18,623 bases of DNA. Source: an uncultured Prevotella sp. GTDB taxonomy: Bacteria > Bacteroidota > Bacteroidia > Bacteroidales > Bacteroidaceae. The notes under the pieces are model-generated. The model had not been told where the DNA came from. It saw only the letters and a program-made list of their open reading frames with translations, and searched no databases. The stretch spans positions 1-18,623 of the forward strand of contig CALCVP010000090.1 of NCBI GenBank assembly GCA_937907705.1. The letters are read 5' to 3'. A program made the translations under genes and the position numbers. Below, in pieces: positions 1 through 7,684 of this stretch; the stretch's first letter is position 1, and every line of letters starts with the position of its first letter.

Positions 1-18
1 TTATATGATTCTTGCCTA

Positions 19-26
19 CAAAAATA
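19..26 (-). promoter_or_regulatory. Possible leftward -7 box
   Basis: Read on the minus strand this is TATTTTTG, matching the Bacteroidetes TAnnTTTG consensus. It would serve a gene beyond the left edge. No matching -33 TTG is visible at 19-21 nt, so the call is weak. Confidence 0.25.
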
Positions 27-91
27 CATCTTTTTCGGTGATTACGATTATGCCGCATTATATAATTACAGAAATTTAACCGCAAAAAGTC

Positions 92-122
92 CTTGTAGTT
101 TCGTATTATTGTTGTATTTTTG
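92..122 (+). promoter_or_regulatory. Bacteroidetes-type promoter P1
   Basis: A -33 element CTTG (92-95) is followed by exactly 19 nt and then a -7 box TATTTTTG (115-122). This fits the sigma-ABfr pattern TTG-N19-21-TAnnTTTG. Transcription would start near 129, about 180 nt before the first ORF and 150 nt before a second -7 box. Confidence 0.6.
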
Positions 123-140
123 CAACTTAAAAAAGAGTTG

Positions 141-240
141 TTTGACAGCAAGCAGATGCAGATTGCAGAAATTAGAACTGTTGTCAAATCATTACCTCTG
201 TTGAGGTGAAATGCTCATAAACAGCTCATTTTAAGCTGTT
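141..240 (+). other. Structured leader or candidate small RNA
   Basis: Three inverted repeats lie downstream of P1: TTTGACA (141-147) with TGTCAAA (182-188); ACCTC (194-198) with GAGGT (203-207), loop TGTT; and AACAGCT (220-226) with AGCTGTT (234-240), loop of 7. No T-run follows the last hairpin, so it is not an obvious intrinsic terminator. The segment may be a leader of the 76-residue gene or a separate transcript. It matched no known RNA family that I could recognise. Confidence 0.3.
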
Positions 241-275
241 CAGCAGAATTTAACGTAATTTTATCTGAAAATATC

Positions 276-283
276 TACTTTTG
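276..283 (+). promoter_or_regulatory. -7 box (P2) of the first gene
   Basis: TACTTTTG matches TAnnTTTG and lies 25 nt before the start codon at 309, giving a short A-rich leader. No clear TTG is seen at -33. Confidence 0.5.
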
Positions 284-308
284 CAGAAGTATAAAGATAA
301 AAGAAGAA

Positions 309-539
309 ATGAAAAGTTTACTGATAAAAGACACTACCATTGAAGAAAGAATGGAATTTGTAAAGAATGCGCTCAACTTTGGTGATGGTGAATGTGAAGG
401 CATTGATATGGACGATATGTATGATGACTACATATATGGAAGAAAGGAGTTAGCAGAAATAAATATGGAGTTTAGCCGTAGCAATGCCGGCTTTGTTACA
501 GCCGGAAACTTAAGAGAAGGTCCTAAATGCAGCCGCTAA
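309..539 (+). CDS. Small acidic protein of unknown function (76 aa)
   Basis: The protein is short and soluble, with a charged N-terminal half and an acidic, Tyr/Met-rich middle (GIDMDDMYDDYIYG, residues 31-44). It has no signal peptide or membrane segment. The opening, MKSLLIKDTTIEERMEFV, resembles small Bacteroidales proteins that I recall being labelled, probably wrongly, as PurH-like; this is recollection, not a search. Two Cys are present (29 and 74), too few for an obvious metal site. A TAnnTTTG box sits 25 nt upstream, and the A-rich sequence before the ATG is typical of Bacteroidetes starts. The hrpB start follows 36 nt after the stop with no promoter between, so the two are probably co-transcribed. 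Confidence 0.7.
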   Translation: MKSLLIKDTTIEERMEFVKNALNFGDGECEGIDMDDMYDDYIYGRKELAEINMEFSRSNAGFVTAGNLREGPKCSR

Positions 540-575
540 CAGATGATTGACAGTGCTTGACAAGTAATATATACA

Positions 576-3116
576 ATGTGTAACCAACAGACATCGCCCT
601 CTACCCATACACTATTAGACCGTATCTTGCAACGCTCAGGGAATCTGCCTGCTGCCCAAATAGCCCAAGAGGTTAACCGCACTTTGGAGCAACACAGCGG
701 CATTGTAATTACAGCGCCTCCCGGAGCAGGCAAGTCAACCTTGCTGCCACTTGCCATCATGGCAGGAACAAGCAAGGCTGGCAAGATACTTATGCTGGAA
801 CCTCGCCGGTTAGCCGCACGGCAGATAGCGGAGCGCATGGCAGAAATATTGGACCAACCCGTAGGACAGACCGTAGGATACAGGGTGCGCTTTGAGAACA
901 AAGTGTCAACCAACACACGCATTGAAGTAATTACAGAAGGTATACTGACACGTATGCTGATTGACGATGCCACACTGGATGGAATAAGTGTGGTGATATT
1001 TGATGAGTTTCATGAGCGCAGCATCAACTCCGACTTGGCCTTGGCACTCACCCTGCAAGCCCAACATGTTATCCGACCAGACCTCAAGATAGTAATCATG
1101 TCGGCTACTATTGATGCCAGCCAAATCTGCCAATCTCTTCACTTTCCACTGATCGAAAGCCAAGGACGCATGTTTCCCGTACACTTGGTGTATGCAGCCG
1201 AGGAGCTTGATGCTTGCAAAAGAGTACAAGCCACTGCTGCTACCATAATGAAAGCCCACCGGGAACAAGAGGGAGATATTCTGGTATTCTTGCCCGGACA
1301 AGGAGAAATTACCAAATGTGCCCAACTTTTGGGCAACTCCTTAGCGCCTACTCAAATATATCCGCTTTACGCACATCTATCGCCAAAGGAGCAAAGATGT
1401 GCCATTGCACCTTCAAAGCCAGGTGAGAGAAAAGTGGTGTTAGCCACACCTATTGCCGAAACTTCTATTACGATAGAAGGGGTAAGAACAGTGATAGACA
1501 CAGGATTATGCCGCTCCTTGATATTCGATGCACGCACTGGATTGAGCCATTTGGAAACCGTGAAAATCAGTATGGACATGGCCACACAGCGCATGGGACG
1601 CGCAGGACGTGTGGCAAAGGGCACTTGCTATCGCCTATGGACCAAAGCATCTGAACATTTAATGGCACCGCAACGTTGCCCTGAAATAACCAATGCAGAC
1701 TTGGCACCACTGGTTCTGAGCATAGCTGCATTTGGCGAGAGCAACATAGAAGAGCTGCCTTGGCTCACTCCTCCGCCAACAGGCAATGTGTCAAAAGCAC
1801 AACAGCTACTTCGCAATTTGGGAGCTATCGGCACTGACGGGCACATAACAGCCTTAGGAAAAGAGATGGCTGCACTGCCTTGTCATCCTCGCATTGCCAA
1901 AATGATGCTGAGTGCACACGGCTTGAACATGAAAGCCTTGGCATGTGATGTGGCAGCACTGCTTGAAGAGAAAGACCCTTTAGCCGGATCTACCGATTCT
2001 GACATCACCATCCGCTTGGCTGCCCTGCGGTCTGCCAGACGCAACAAGCAGTTAGGGCGCTGGAACAACATAGCCCAAATAGCCAAAGAATATAGAAAGA
2101 TGATGCAAATAAAGGAGGACAACACCGACATGGCATCACAACAAACAGGACTGCTTGTGGCATACGCTTATCCAGAACGGGTGGCTATAGCTACTGACCA
2201 CATTGGAAACTTACACTTGGCCAATGGCAACAGACTGCAATTGGAGCGTACAGACTCGCTCTCGGCATACAAATGGTTGGCTATTGCATCGCTATATGCT
2301 ATCTCTTCAACCACAGGAAAAGTGTTTTTGGCTGCACCCGTTGACATAGAAGACCTCAATAGAGATTTTGTTTCCACACAACGCAATATAACATGGGACA
2401 GCAAGCAAGGCTGCATTATAGCACAGGAAGAGCAACGCATAGGCAGACTTGTTATAAGCAGTAAGCCCATTCACGAAACAGACAAGCAGCAAATAATACG
2501 CACCATCTGTGAAGCAGTAAAAAAAGAAGGGCTTAGCATGCTTAACTGGAGCGAAGAGGTACAACGCTTGCAACGGCGAGTAGCGCAAGTGACCACATGG
2601 CATCCTGAAATGAATATACCCGACCTGAACACCAAGCACTTAATGGATACCGCTCAACAATGGCTACCCTTCTATCTGGAACAAGGGGACAAAATAAAGC
2701 AAAACACAAGCGAATTGAAAAAAATAAACCTCTGTGAGGTTTTATGGGCATTGATACCGTATGACATACAGCAAGATATTAACAGACTGGCACCCACACA
2801 TATAACGGTTCCAACAGGAAACCGCATCAGAATAGACTATCGAACAGGAGCCGAAGCGCCTGTATTAAGTGTACGTTTGCAAGAATGTTTCGGGCTGTTA
2901 CATACGCCTTGCATTAACGATGGGCAACAGCCTATACTGATGGAACTGTTATCACCAGGGTTTAAACCTGTGCAATTAACGCAAGATTTGCACAGTTTTT
3001 GGAAAGGAACATACTTTGAAGTGCGCAAGGAACTAAAGCGCAGATACCCTAAACATTATTGGCCGGAAAAGCCGTTAGAGGCAGAAGCTGTAAAAGGAAT
3101 AAAGAAAAAACAATGA
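576..3116 (+). CDS. hrpB: ATP-dependent RNA helicase HrpB (DEAH/RHA family)
   Basis: This is a full-length (846 aa) bacterial DEAH-box helicase of the HrpB family, which uses ATP to remodel RNA or RNA-protein complexes in the cytoplasm. Visible motifs in order: Walker A APPGAGKST (47-55), motif II DEFH (143-146), motif III SAT (176-178), motif V region TPIAETSITI (291-300) and motif VI QRMGRAGR (338-345). A helicase-associated region follows, and the HrpB C-terminal signature near the end includes PVQLTQDLHSFWKGTYFEV and YPKHYWPEKP. All catalytic motifs are intact. The gene appears to be in an operon with the small gene upstream, and its stop overlaps the start of the macrodomain gene (ATGA), which implies translational coupling. 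The cellular substrate of HrpB is poorly known in bacteria generally. Confidence 0.95.
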   Translation: MCNQQTSPSTHTLLDRILQRSGNLPAAQIAQEVNRTLEQHSGIVITAPPGAGKSTLLPLAIMAGTSKAGKILMLEPRRLAARQIAERMAEILDQPVGQTVGYRVRFENKVSTNTRIEVITEGILTRMLIDDATLDGISVVIFDEFHERSINSDLALALTLQAQHVIRPDLKIVIMSATIDASQICQSLHFPLIESQGRMFPVHLVYAAEELDACKRVQATAATIMKAHREQEGDILVFLPGQGEITKCAQLLGNSLAPTQIYPLYAHLSPKEQRCAIAPSKPGERKVVLATPIAETSITIEGVRTVIDTGLCRSLIFDARTGLSHLETVKISMDMATQRMGRAGRVAKGTCYRLWTKASEHLMAPQRCPEITNADLAPLVLSIAAFGESNIEELPWLTPPPTGNVSKAQQLLRNLGAIGTDGHITALGKEMAALPCHPRIAKMMLSAHGLNMKALACDVAALLEEKDPLAGSTDSDITIRLAALRSARRNKQLGRWNNIAQIAKEYRKMMQIKEDNTDMASQQTGLLVAYAYPERVAIATDHIGNLHLANGNRLQLERTDSLSAYKWLAIASLYAISSTTGKVFLAAPVDIEDLNRDFVSTQRNITWDSKQGCIIAQEEQRIGRLVISSKPIHETDKQQIIRTICEAVKKEGLSMLNWSEEVQRLQRRVAQVTTWHPEMNIPDLNTKHLMDTAQQWLPFYLEQGDKIKQNTSELKKINLCEVLWALIPYDIQQDINRLAPTHITVPTGNRIRIDYRTGAEAPVLSVRLQECFGLLHTPCINDGQQPILMELLSPGFKPVQLTQDLHSFWKGTYFEVRKELKRRYPKHYWPEKPLEAEAVKGIKKKQ

Positions 3117-3622
3117 ATGCACATATCAAAATTATTACCGGAGACATCACAACATTACACGTTGATGCCATTGTAAATGCAGCCAACTGCTCGCTATTAG
3201 GGGGCGGTGGCGTAGACGGGGCTATACATAAAGCCGCAGGAAAAGGACTTTTAGCTGAATGCAGAACCTTAGGTGGCTGTGCTACAGGACAGAGTAAAAT
3301 GACAGATGCTTATCTGTTGCCCTGCAAAAAGGTAATACACACCGTAGGACCTGTATGGCAAGGTGGCAATCATCATGAGACTCAACTGTTGGCTTCTTGC
3401 TATGATACCGCACTGACATTAGCAGAAAAACATGGATTGCAAAGCATAGCTTTTCCTTGTATAAGCACTGGAGTATATCATTTCCCGAGAGAGCAAGCAG
3501 CAAAGATCGCTGTCAATACGGTACTGAACCACATCAACAGTGGTCAATACAAAGGTGAAGTAATATTCTGCTGCTTCCTCCAAGAAGATGCAATTATCTA
3601 TCAACGTTTACTAAAAGAATAA
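3113..3622 (+). CDS. Macrodomain protein (O-acetyl-ADP-ribose deacetylase / ADP-ribosyl hydrolase type)
   Basis: This 169-aa stand-alone macrodomain belongs to the MacroD/YmdB class, which hydrolyses O-acetyl-ADP-ribose and removes ADP-ribose from acidic residues or nucleic-acid ends. Seen: GDIT (10-13), NAAN (22-25), the glycine-rich GGGGVDGAIHKAAG (30-43) with the catalytic-class Asp35, TVGP (77-80) and the phosphate loop ISTGVYHFP (117-125). N25 and D35, the residues usually needed for hydrolysis, are present. The ATG at 3113 is preferred over an in-frame ATG at 3059: it gives the family-typical N terminus and overlaps the hrpB TGA by the ATGA arrangement. The methyltransferase gene follows after 8 nt. 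Substrate (protein, RNA or metabolite) cannot be told from sequence. Confidence 0.92.
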   Translation: MNAHIKIITGDITTLHVDAIVNAANCSLLGGGGVDGAIHKAAGKGLLAECRTLGGCATGQSKMTDAYLLPCKKVIHTVGPVWQGGNHHETQLLASCYDTALTLAEKHGLQSIAFPCISTGVYHFPREQAAKIAVNTVLNHINSGQYKGEVIFCCFLQEDAIIYQRLLKE

Positions 3623-3630
3623 TATAAGGC

Positions 3631-4395
3631 ATGAATACAAACGGAAAAGAGCCTGTTGCCTCCACGCTTTCGCCACAGCAAGACCCTATGGGAGCTGCCA
3701 TTCTTGACTACTATACAAATGGGAAAGCCAATAAATTAAGGGTACTGTCATCCATGTTTGAAGAAGATGTAATGCCTATAAAGCATCTTTTCAGAACAGA
3801 AAAAGAAATGCCTCCATTGGAAAAGAAAGCTTTATCCATGGCTAAAGGCAGAGTGCTGGATGTGGGAGCAGGGGCAGGTTGTCATGCCTTGACTCTGCAA
3901 AACAAGGGCTTTGAAGTTACAGCTATCGACATATCTCCATTAAGTTGTCAGGTAATGACGCAAAGAGGTATAACACATGTGTCATGTATCAATCTTTTTG
4001 ACCGTAGGCTTCACGACAAGTTTGACACTATCTTGCTCTTGATGAACGGAACAGGCATAGCTGAAAAGCTGGATAAACTGTTGCTGCTTCTTAACAGATT
4101 AGCCAGTCTGCTCAACGATAACGGACAGATATTGATAGACTCCAGCGACCTTAAATATATCTATACTGATGATGATGGCGTAGCACAAATAGATTTAAAC
4201 GGTCCTTATTATGGCGAGGTTGACTATCAAATGATTTATCAAGACATCAAGGGTGAAAGCTTTGATTGGTTGTATGTTGATTTCAATATGCTGCAAATGG
4301 TATGCCATTCATGCCAGCTCGACTGTCAACTTATAGAAAAAGGCTCCCATTATGACTATTTAGCACGCATTACATCTCGCCCATCTCACGCTTGA
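3631..4395 (+). CDS. Class I SAM-dependent methyltransferase
   Basis: The 254-aa protein has a Rossmann-type methyltransferase core. Motif I is VLDVGAGAG (75-83), and an acidic residue ends strand 2 (AID, D100) where the SAM ribose usually binds. The motif IV region is FDTILLLMNGTGI (131-143), followed by a strand carrying GQILIDSSD (165-173). About 70 residues precede the core. The target is not recognisable; it does not show the motifs of rRNA adenine or DNA methylases. It starts 8 nt after the macrodomain gene, so it is likely the last gene of the rightward operon. Its last 26 nt overlap the end of the converging DUF4186 gene, leaving no room for a terminator between them. Confidence 0.85.
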   Translation: MNTNGKEPVASTLSPQQDPMGAAILDYYTNGKANKLRVLSSMFEEDVMPIKHLFRTEKEMPPLEKKALSMAKGRVLDVGAGAGCHALTLQNKGFEVTAIDISPLSCQVMTQRGITHVSCINLFDRRLHDKFDTILLLMNGTGIAEKLDKLLLLLNRLASLLNDNGQILIDSSDLKYIYTDDDGVAQIDLNGPYYGEVDYQMIYQDIKGESFDWLYVDFNMLQMVCHSCQLDCQLIEKGSHYDYLARITSRPSHA

Positions 4396-4864
4396 TCCAT
4401 GCCATAATCACAGCCACAGCGTAACGTTGTTCATCGGGTGTGAGGGCATGGCCAGGAGCTATATGGTGCCATTTATAAAAGCAGCCACGACAACAGCAGC
4501 CCGTAGCATGCTGAGCTATGAAAACAGGATGTCCCCTCATCGGAGTTTGTTTTCCGTCATTGGCTATCACTGCTGGAGCTAACCGCTTTCTGACAAAGTC
4601 TGCGGCATGGGTTGCTATCACATCTATACTTTTAGAATTTACATAATTCTTGTCTTTAAGCGATAAATGAAAACGGCTTCGGAAGGCAGATTTCGACAAA
4701 CGCTCAAACAGATCGGAAAAGTCATAGCTATCGCTCACATCTGCCGACAATGAACTATCAGCTGAAGCTTTAGGTTCCGATACTGGTTGTAAAGCATTGA
4801 GATTGTCAAACATGTCATCTGTAAACAAGTTGCCTTCTCCTGTATTTTTTCTTCTATTTGCCAT
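4370..4864 (-). CDS. DUF4186 family protein
   Basis: The 164-aa protein matches my recollection of the DUF4186 family, in the core beginning LFERLSKSAFRSRFHLS (52-68), then NDGKQTPMRGHPVFIAQHAT (102-121) and a Cys/His cluster CCCRGCFYKWHH (123-134). The cluster with H112 and H119 looks like a metal-binding site, but that is inference. The first 50 or so residues are polar and acidic, probably disordered, and longer than the core needs. Function is unknown. The gene is monocistronic on the minus strand with no clear TAnnTTTG box upstream. It converges with and overlaps the methyltransferase by 26 bp. Confidence 0.85.
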   Translation of the reverse strand: MANRRKNTGEGNLFTDDMFDNLNALQPVSEPKASADSSLSADVSDSYDFSDLFERLSKSAFRSRFHLSLKDKNYVNSKSIDVIATHAADFVRKRLAPAVIANDGKQTPMRGHPVFIAQHATGCCCRGCFYKWHHIAPGHALTPDEQRYAVAVIMAWIKREMGEM

Positions 4865-4957
4865 AAGCCATAACTCTAAAAAAGACCTGTTTCTTATGAA
4901 TATTGTGCTTATACGATTCCTTTTAAAACACTATTTCAGTATAAAAATATCAAGATA

Positions 4958-5001
4958 AAAGCACTAAAGGCACAGAACTCAACCTGTGCCTTTAGTGTTT
5001 T
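4958..5001 (-). terminator. Intrinsic terminator of the aminotransferase-permease operon
   Basis: An 18-bp stem pairs 4958-4975 with 4984-5001 (one G-U pair) around an 8-nt loop. Read leftward it is followed by a T-rich run (TTTTATCTTGATATTTTTAT). It lies about 105 nt after the permease stop. Confidence 0.85.
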
Positions 5002-5008
5002 CGTATCA

Positions 5009-5088
5009 TTGACAGCATTGCTGAATTATCTGACAGCGCAATCTGAATGTGTCAAAGCTATGCATCTGCATCACAAATATACAGCTGT
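5009..5088. repeat. Cluster of small palindromes in the permease 3' region
   Basis: Between the permease stop and its terminator lie CAGCATTGCTG (5013-5023, 5-1-5 palindrome), ATGCATCTGCAT (5060-5071), ACAGCTGT (5081-5088) and TTGACAGCA...TGTCAAA bounding 5009-5056. TGACAGC occurs twice, 21 nt apart (5010, 5031). This hints at phased repeat words like those at 11151 and 18120, but the spacing is irregular, so the call is weak. Confidence 0.3.
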
Positions 5089-5105
5089 CATCTTGCAAAA
5101 CGGTC

Positions 5106-6353
5106 CTACTCGTAACGCATAGACTTAGCTGGATGAATATGCGAAACCAGATAACTCGGTGCCAAAAGCACAAACACACTGACAAGAAGAGTAGCTACAT
5201 TCAGCAATAAAATATAAATTAAATTAATTTCTACCGGCACAGTCTTTACATAATAGGTAGAAGGGTCAAGCGTTATGATGCCTGTAAAATATTGCAAAAG
5301 CACAAGCCCCAAGCCTATTGCATTGCCTATCAACATTCCTTTGCCTATGATAAACACGGCAAACCATAAAAACGTGTGTCTGATTGTATTGTTTCGAGCT
5401 CCTAAAGCCTTCAATATACCGATCATGCTTGTACGCTCAAGAATAATAATCAGTAAGCCTGATATCATTGTAAAGCCTGCCACACAAAGCATCAAAGCAA
5501 GGATAATCCATACATTAAGGTCCAATAAATCAAGCCAGGCAAATATCTGTGGGTTCCCATCTTGTACTGTCTCAGACGAATATACCTCACCATATTTATC
5601 CTCAGTACGGTTCACTGTATTTACTATACGGTTCTCAACGTCATCCACTTTATTGAAATCAGTAACTGTAAGTTCCGCGCCTGTTGCTTGATCAGATTGC
5701 CAACCGTTCAGTTTTACGGCTGTATAGAGGTCTGTGTAGCATATAGTCTTATCGTATTTCGTAAGATTAGTCTGGTAGATAGCTGCTATTTTGAAGCGGC
5801 GCATGCGCACATCCTCGTTGTCAATAAAGTAAGCAAACACCTTGTCGCCGACCTTTAGCTTGAGCATATCTGCCATTACTTGCGATATGACAATAGCATT
5901 ATGGCTTGCACTACTGCTGAACGAAGGCAACTTACCGCTTGTCAGATTGTTGTGGAGAAAGGTAGTGTCATACTCTTCTGCCACCCCCTTGAACATCACC
6001 CCAAGAAAATCTGTGTTTGTTTTCAGTATTCCTTGCTTCAAGGCATAGCGCTGTACATGCTTGACACCTTGTGTTTTGCGCAGTACTGTCATCATGCTGT
6101 CATTCATACAGACTGGAGCTTGGTCACTACCCCGCAACGACGGGAAACTGGCTACCGTGATATTGCCGCCAAAACCGATAACCTTATCACGTATCGTGTG
6201 CTTAAATCCAAACACGATACACACAGAAACAATCATAACAGCAAGACCTATGGCCACTCCTGCCATAGCTATGCGTATGGCAGGTTTGCTTACTTTCTGC
6301 TGCACTCCAGTGTCGCCGTAAATATGTTTGGCTAAAAACAGTGGTAAATTCAT
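5106..6353 (-). CDS. ABC transporter permease, FtsX/LolC-LolE-like
   Basis: The 415-aa inner-membrane protein has the LolC/MacB-FtsX layout. One N-terminal membrane segment (about 29-50) is followed by a large periplasmic domain (about 51-278) and three C-terminal segments (about 281-304, 330-355, 376-398). The cytoplasmic coupling region ERTSMIGILKALGA (306-319) between segments 2 and 3 is typical of lipoprotein-releasing permeases. By family, such proteins work with a LolD-type ATPase to extract lipoproteins from the inner membrane or to do mechanical work there. No ATPase gene is in this window, so the partner must be encoded elsewhere. The start overlaps the aminotransferase stop (ATGA), which fixes the start and implies translational coupling. 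The N terminus MNLPLFLAKHIY fits the family. Confidence 0.9.
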   Translation of the reverse strand: MNLPLFLAKHIYGDTGVQQKVSKPAIRIAMAGVAIGLAVMIVSVCIVFGFKHTIRDKVIGFGGNITVASFPSLRGSDQAPVCMNDSMMTVLRKTQGVKHVQRYALKQGILKTNTDFLGVMFKGVAEEYDTTFLHNNLTSGKLPSFSSSASHNAIVISQVMADMLKLKVGDKVFAYFIDNEDVRMRRFKIAAIYQTNLTKYDKTICYTDLYTAVKLNGWQSDQATGAELTVTDFNKVDDVENRIVNTVNRTEDKYGEVYSSETVQDGNPQIFAWLDLLDLNVWIILALMLCVAGFTMISGLLIIILERTSMIGILKALGARNNTIRHTFLWFAVFIIGKGMLIGNAIGLGLVLLQYFTGIITLDPSTYYVKTVPVEINLIYILLLNVATLLVSVFVLLAPSYLVSHIHPAKSMRYE

Positions 6354-7555
6354 TCTCCCTCCACTCTTCCCGGATATGCTTCAAGAGCCTTACGCAACAC
6401 TGTCAGCGCACGAGTAAGGTCTTCTTTCTTCAACACATAAGCTATACGCACTTGATTATGCCCCGCTCCTGGAGTGGTATAAAAGCCTGATGCGGGAGCC
6501 ATCATAACGGTTTCGCCATCATAATTAAACTCTTCCAAGCACCAGCGACAGAATTTTTCGCTATCGTCAACAGGCAACTTGGCTACCGTATAGAATGCTC
6601 CCATTGGTATAGGCGAATAAACTCCCGGTATACGATTGAGCCCATCTATCAAGCATTTGCGTCTTTCCACATACTCATCGTACACATTACGGTAGTATTC
6701 TTCTGGCGCATCAAGCGATGCTTCGGCCACAATCTGTCCTATCAAAGGTGGCGACAAGCGTGCTTGACAGAACTTCATGACGGCACGACGTATCTCTTCG
6801 TTCTTTGTAATCAATGCCCCTATGCGGATACCGCACTCACTGTAACGCTTACTTACAGAGTCTATCAAGACTACATTCTGCTCTATGCCTTCCAAATGGC
6901 AGGCACTGATATAAGGAGAACCTGTGTATATGTATTCCCGATACACTTCATCTGAAAAGAGGTAAAGGTCATGCTTCTTGACCATATCTCTGATTTGATG
7001 CATCTCCCTGCGCGTATAAAGATAGCCCGTAGGGTTATTCGGATTGCAGATAAGGATGGCACGAGTTCTATCATTGATGAGTTCTTCAAACTTTTCCACC
7101 TTAGGCAGCGAGAAGCCTTCATCTATGGTGGTAGCGATAGTACGTATCTTGGCACCCGCCGAAATAGCAAATGCCATGTAATTGGCATAAGCTGGCTCCG
7201 GAACAATAATCTCATCGCCCGGATTTAGGCATGACATGAATGCGAAAAGCACAGCTTCGCTACCTCCACAAGTAATGATGATGTCATCAGGAGTAACGTT
7301 GATATTGTATTTCTTATAGTAATCAACAAGTTTCTTTCGATAGCTTAAATATCCCTGTGATGGCGAATATTCAAGCACTTTGCGGTCTATATTGCGCAAA
7401 GCGTCAAGTCCTACCTGTGGTGTAGGCAGGTCTGGCTGACCTATATTAAGATGATAGACCTTTATTCCGCGGTTTTTAGCTGCTACCGCCAATGGTGCCA
7501 ACTTTCTAATTGGCGACTCCGGCATTTCAAGTCCGCGTACTGATATTTGAGGCAT
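6350..7555 (-). CDS. PLP-dependent class I aminotransferase, aspartate aminotransferase-like
   Basis: The 401-aa fold-type I aminotransferase probably moves amino groups between aspartate or related amino acids and 2-oxoglutarate in the cytoplasm. Seen: NIGQPD (37-42), CGGSEA (96-101), NPNNPTG (171-177), SDEVY (201-205; D202 contacts the PLP nitrogen), SVSKRYSECGIRIG (233-246) with K236 as the Schiff-base lysine, and R370 in QVRIAYV as the likely substrate carboxylate ligand. All key residues are intact. Exact substrate is inferred from family likeness only; alanine or aromatic aminotransferases of the same class cannot be excluded. It is the first gene of a two-gene leftward operon with its own promoter about 130 nt upstream, and it overlaps the permease gene by ATGA. 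Confidence 0.9.
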   Translation of the reverse strand: MPQISVRGLEMPESPIRKLAPLAVAAKNRGIKVYHLNIGQPDLPTPQVGLDALRNIDRKVLEYSPSQGYLSYRKKLVDYYKKYNINVTPDDIIITCGGSEAVLFAFMSCLNPGDEIIVPEPAYANYMAFAISAGAKIRTIATTIDEGFSLPKVEKFEELINDRTRAILICNPNNPTGYLYTRREMHQIRDMVKKHDLYLFSDEVYREYIYTGSPYISACHLEGIEQNVVLIDSVSKRYSECGIRIGALITKNEEIRRAVMKFCQARLSPPLIGQIVAEASLDAPEEYYRNVYDEYVERRKCLIDGLNRIPGVYSPIPMGAFYTVAKLPVDDSEKFCRWCLEEFNYDGETVMMAPASGFYTTPGAGHNQVRIAYVLKKEDLTRALTVLRKALEAYPGRVEGE

Positions 7556-7578
7556 ATAACAAATAGTTTATTAATGAC

Positions 7579-7601
7579 GGCACTAACTGTTTGCAAGTGC
7601 C
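7579..7601 (-). other. Second leader hairpin of the aminotransferase gene
   Basis: GGCACT (7579-7584) pairs with AGTGCC (7596-7601) around an 11-nt loop. It lies between the larger leader hairpin and the start codon, within the predicted 5' UTR. Confidence 0.35.
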
Positions 7602-7620
7602 TGTATCTGTTTCTTATATA

Positions 7621-7660
7621 GCAAGCAAGTAATATATGTTTTTATCTATTACTTGCTTGC
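7621..7660 (-). other. Perfect 14-bp hairpin in the aminotransferase leader
   Basis: GCAAGCAAGTAATA (7621-7634) is the exact reverse complement of 7647-7660, with a 12-nt A/T-rich loop. It lies inside the leader predicted from the promoter at 7685-7715, about 65 nt before the start codon, and 107 nt past the porin stop. No T-run follows leftward. It may be a 5' UTR control structure, or it may end the upstream porin transcript. Confidence 0.6.
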
Positions 7661-7684
7661 CGAAATGGTTCTATTATTTCTATG

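Larger units (their letters stand above)
1..308. other. Gene-free left-edge region
   Basis: No convincing coding frame is present. The stretch holds a possible leftward -7 box near 19-26, a rightward promoter at 92-122, a run of small inverted repeats between 141 and 240, and a second rightward -7 box at 276-283 just before the first gene. The segment between the two rightward promoters could be a small RNA or an alternative leader. Confidence 0.6.

Noticed and set aside
3059..3112. Upstream ATG of the macrodomain gene
   Set aside because: It would lie inside hrpB and add 18 basic residues not seen in the family; the ATG at 3113 gives the usual N terminus.
5880..6335. 151-aa and other plus-strand frames opposite the permease gene
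   Set aside because: They are shadows of the permease coding sequence with no independent support.
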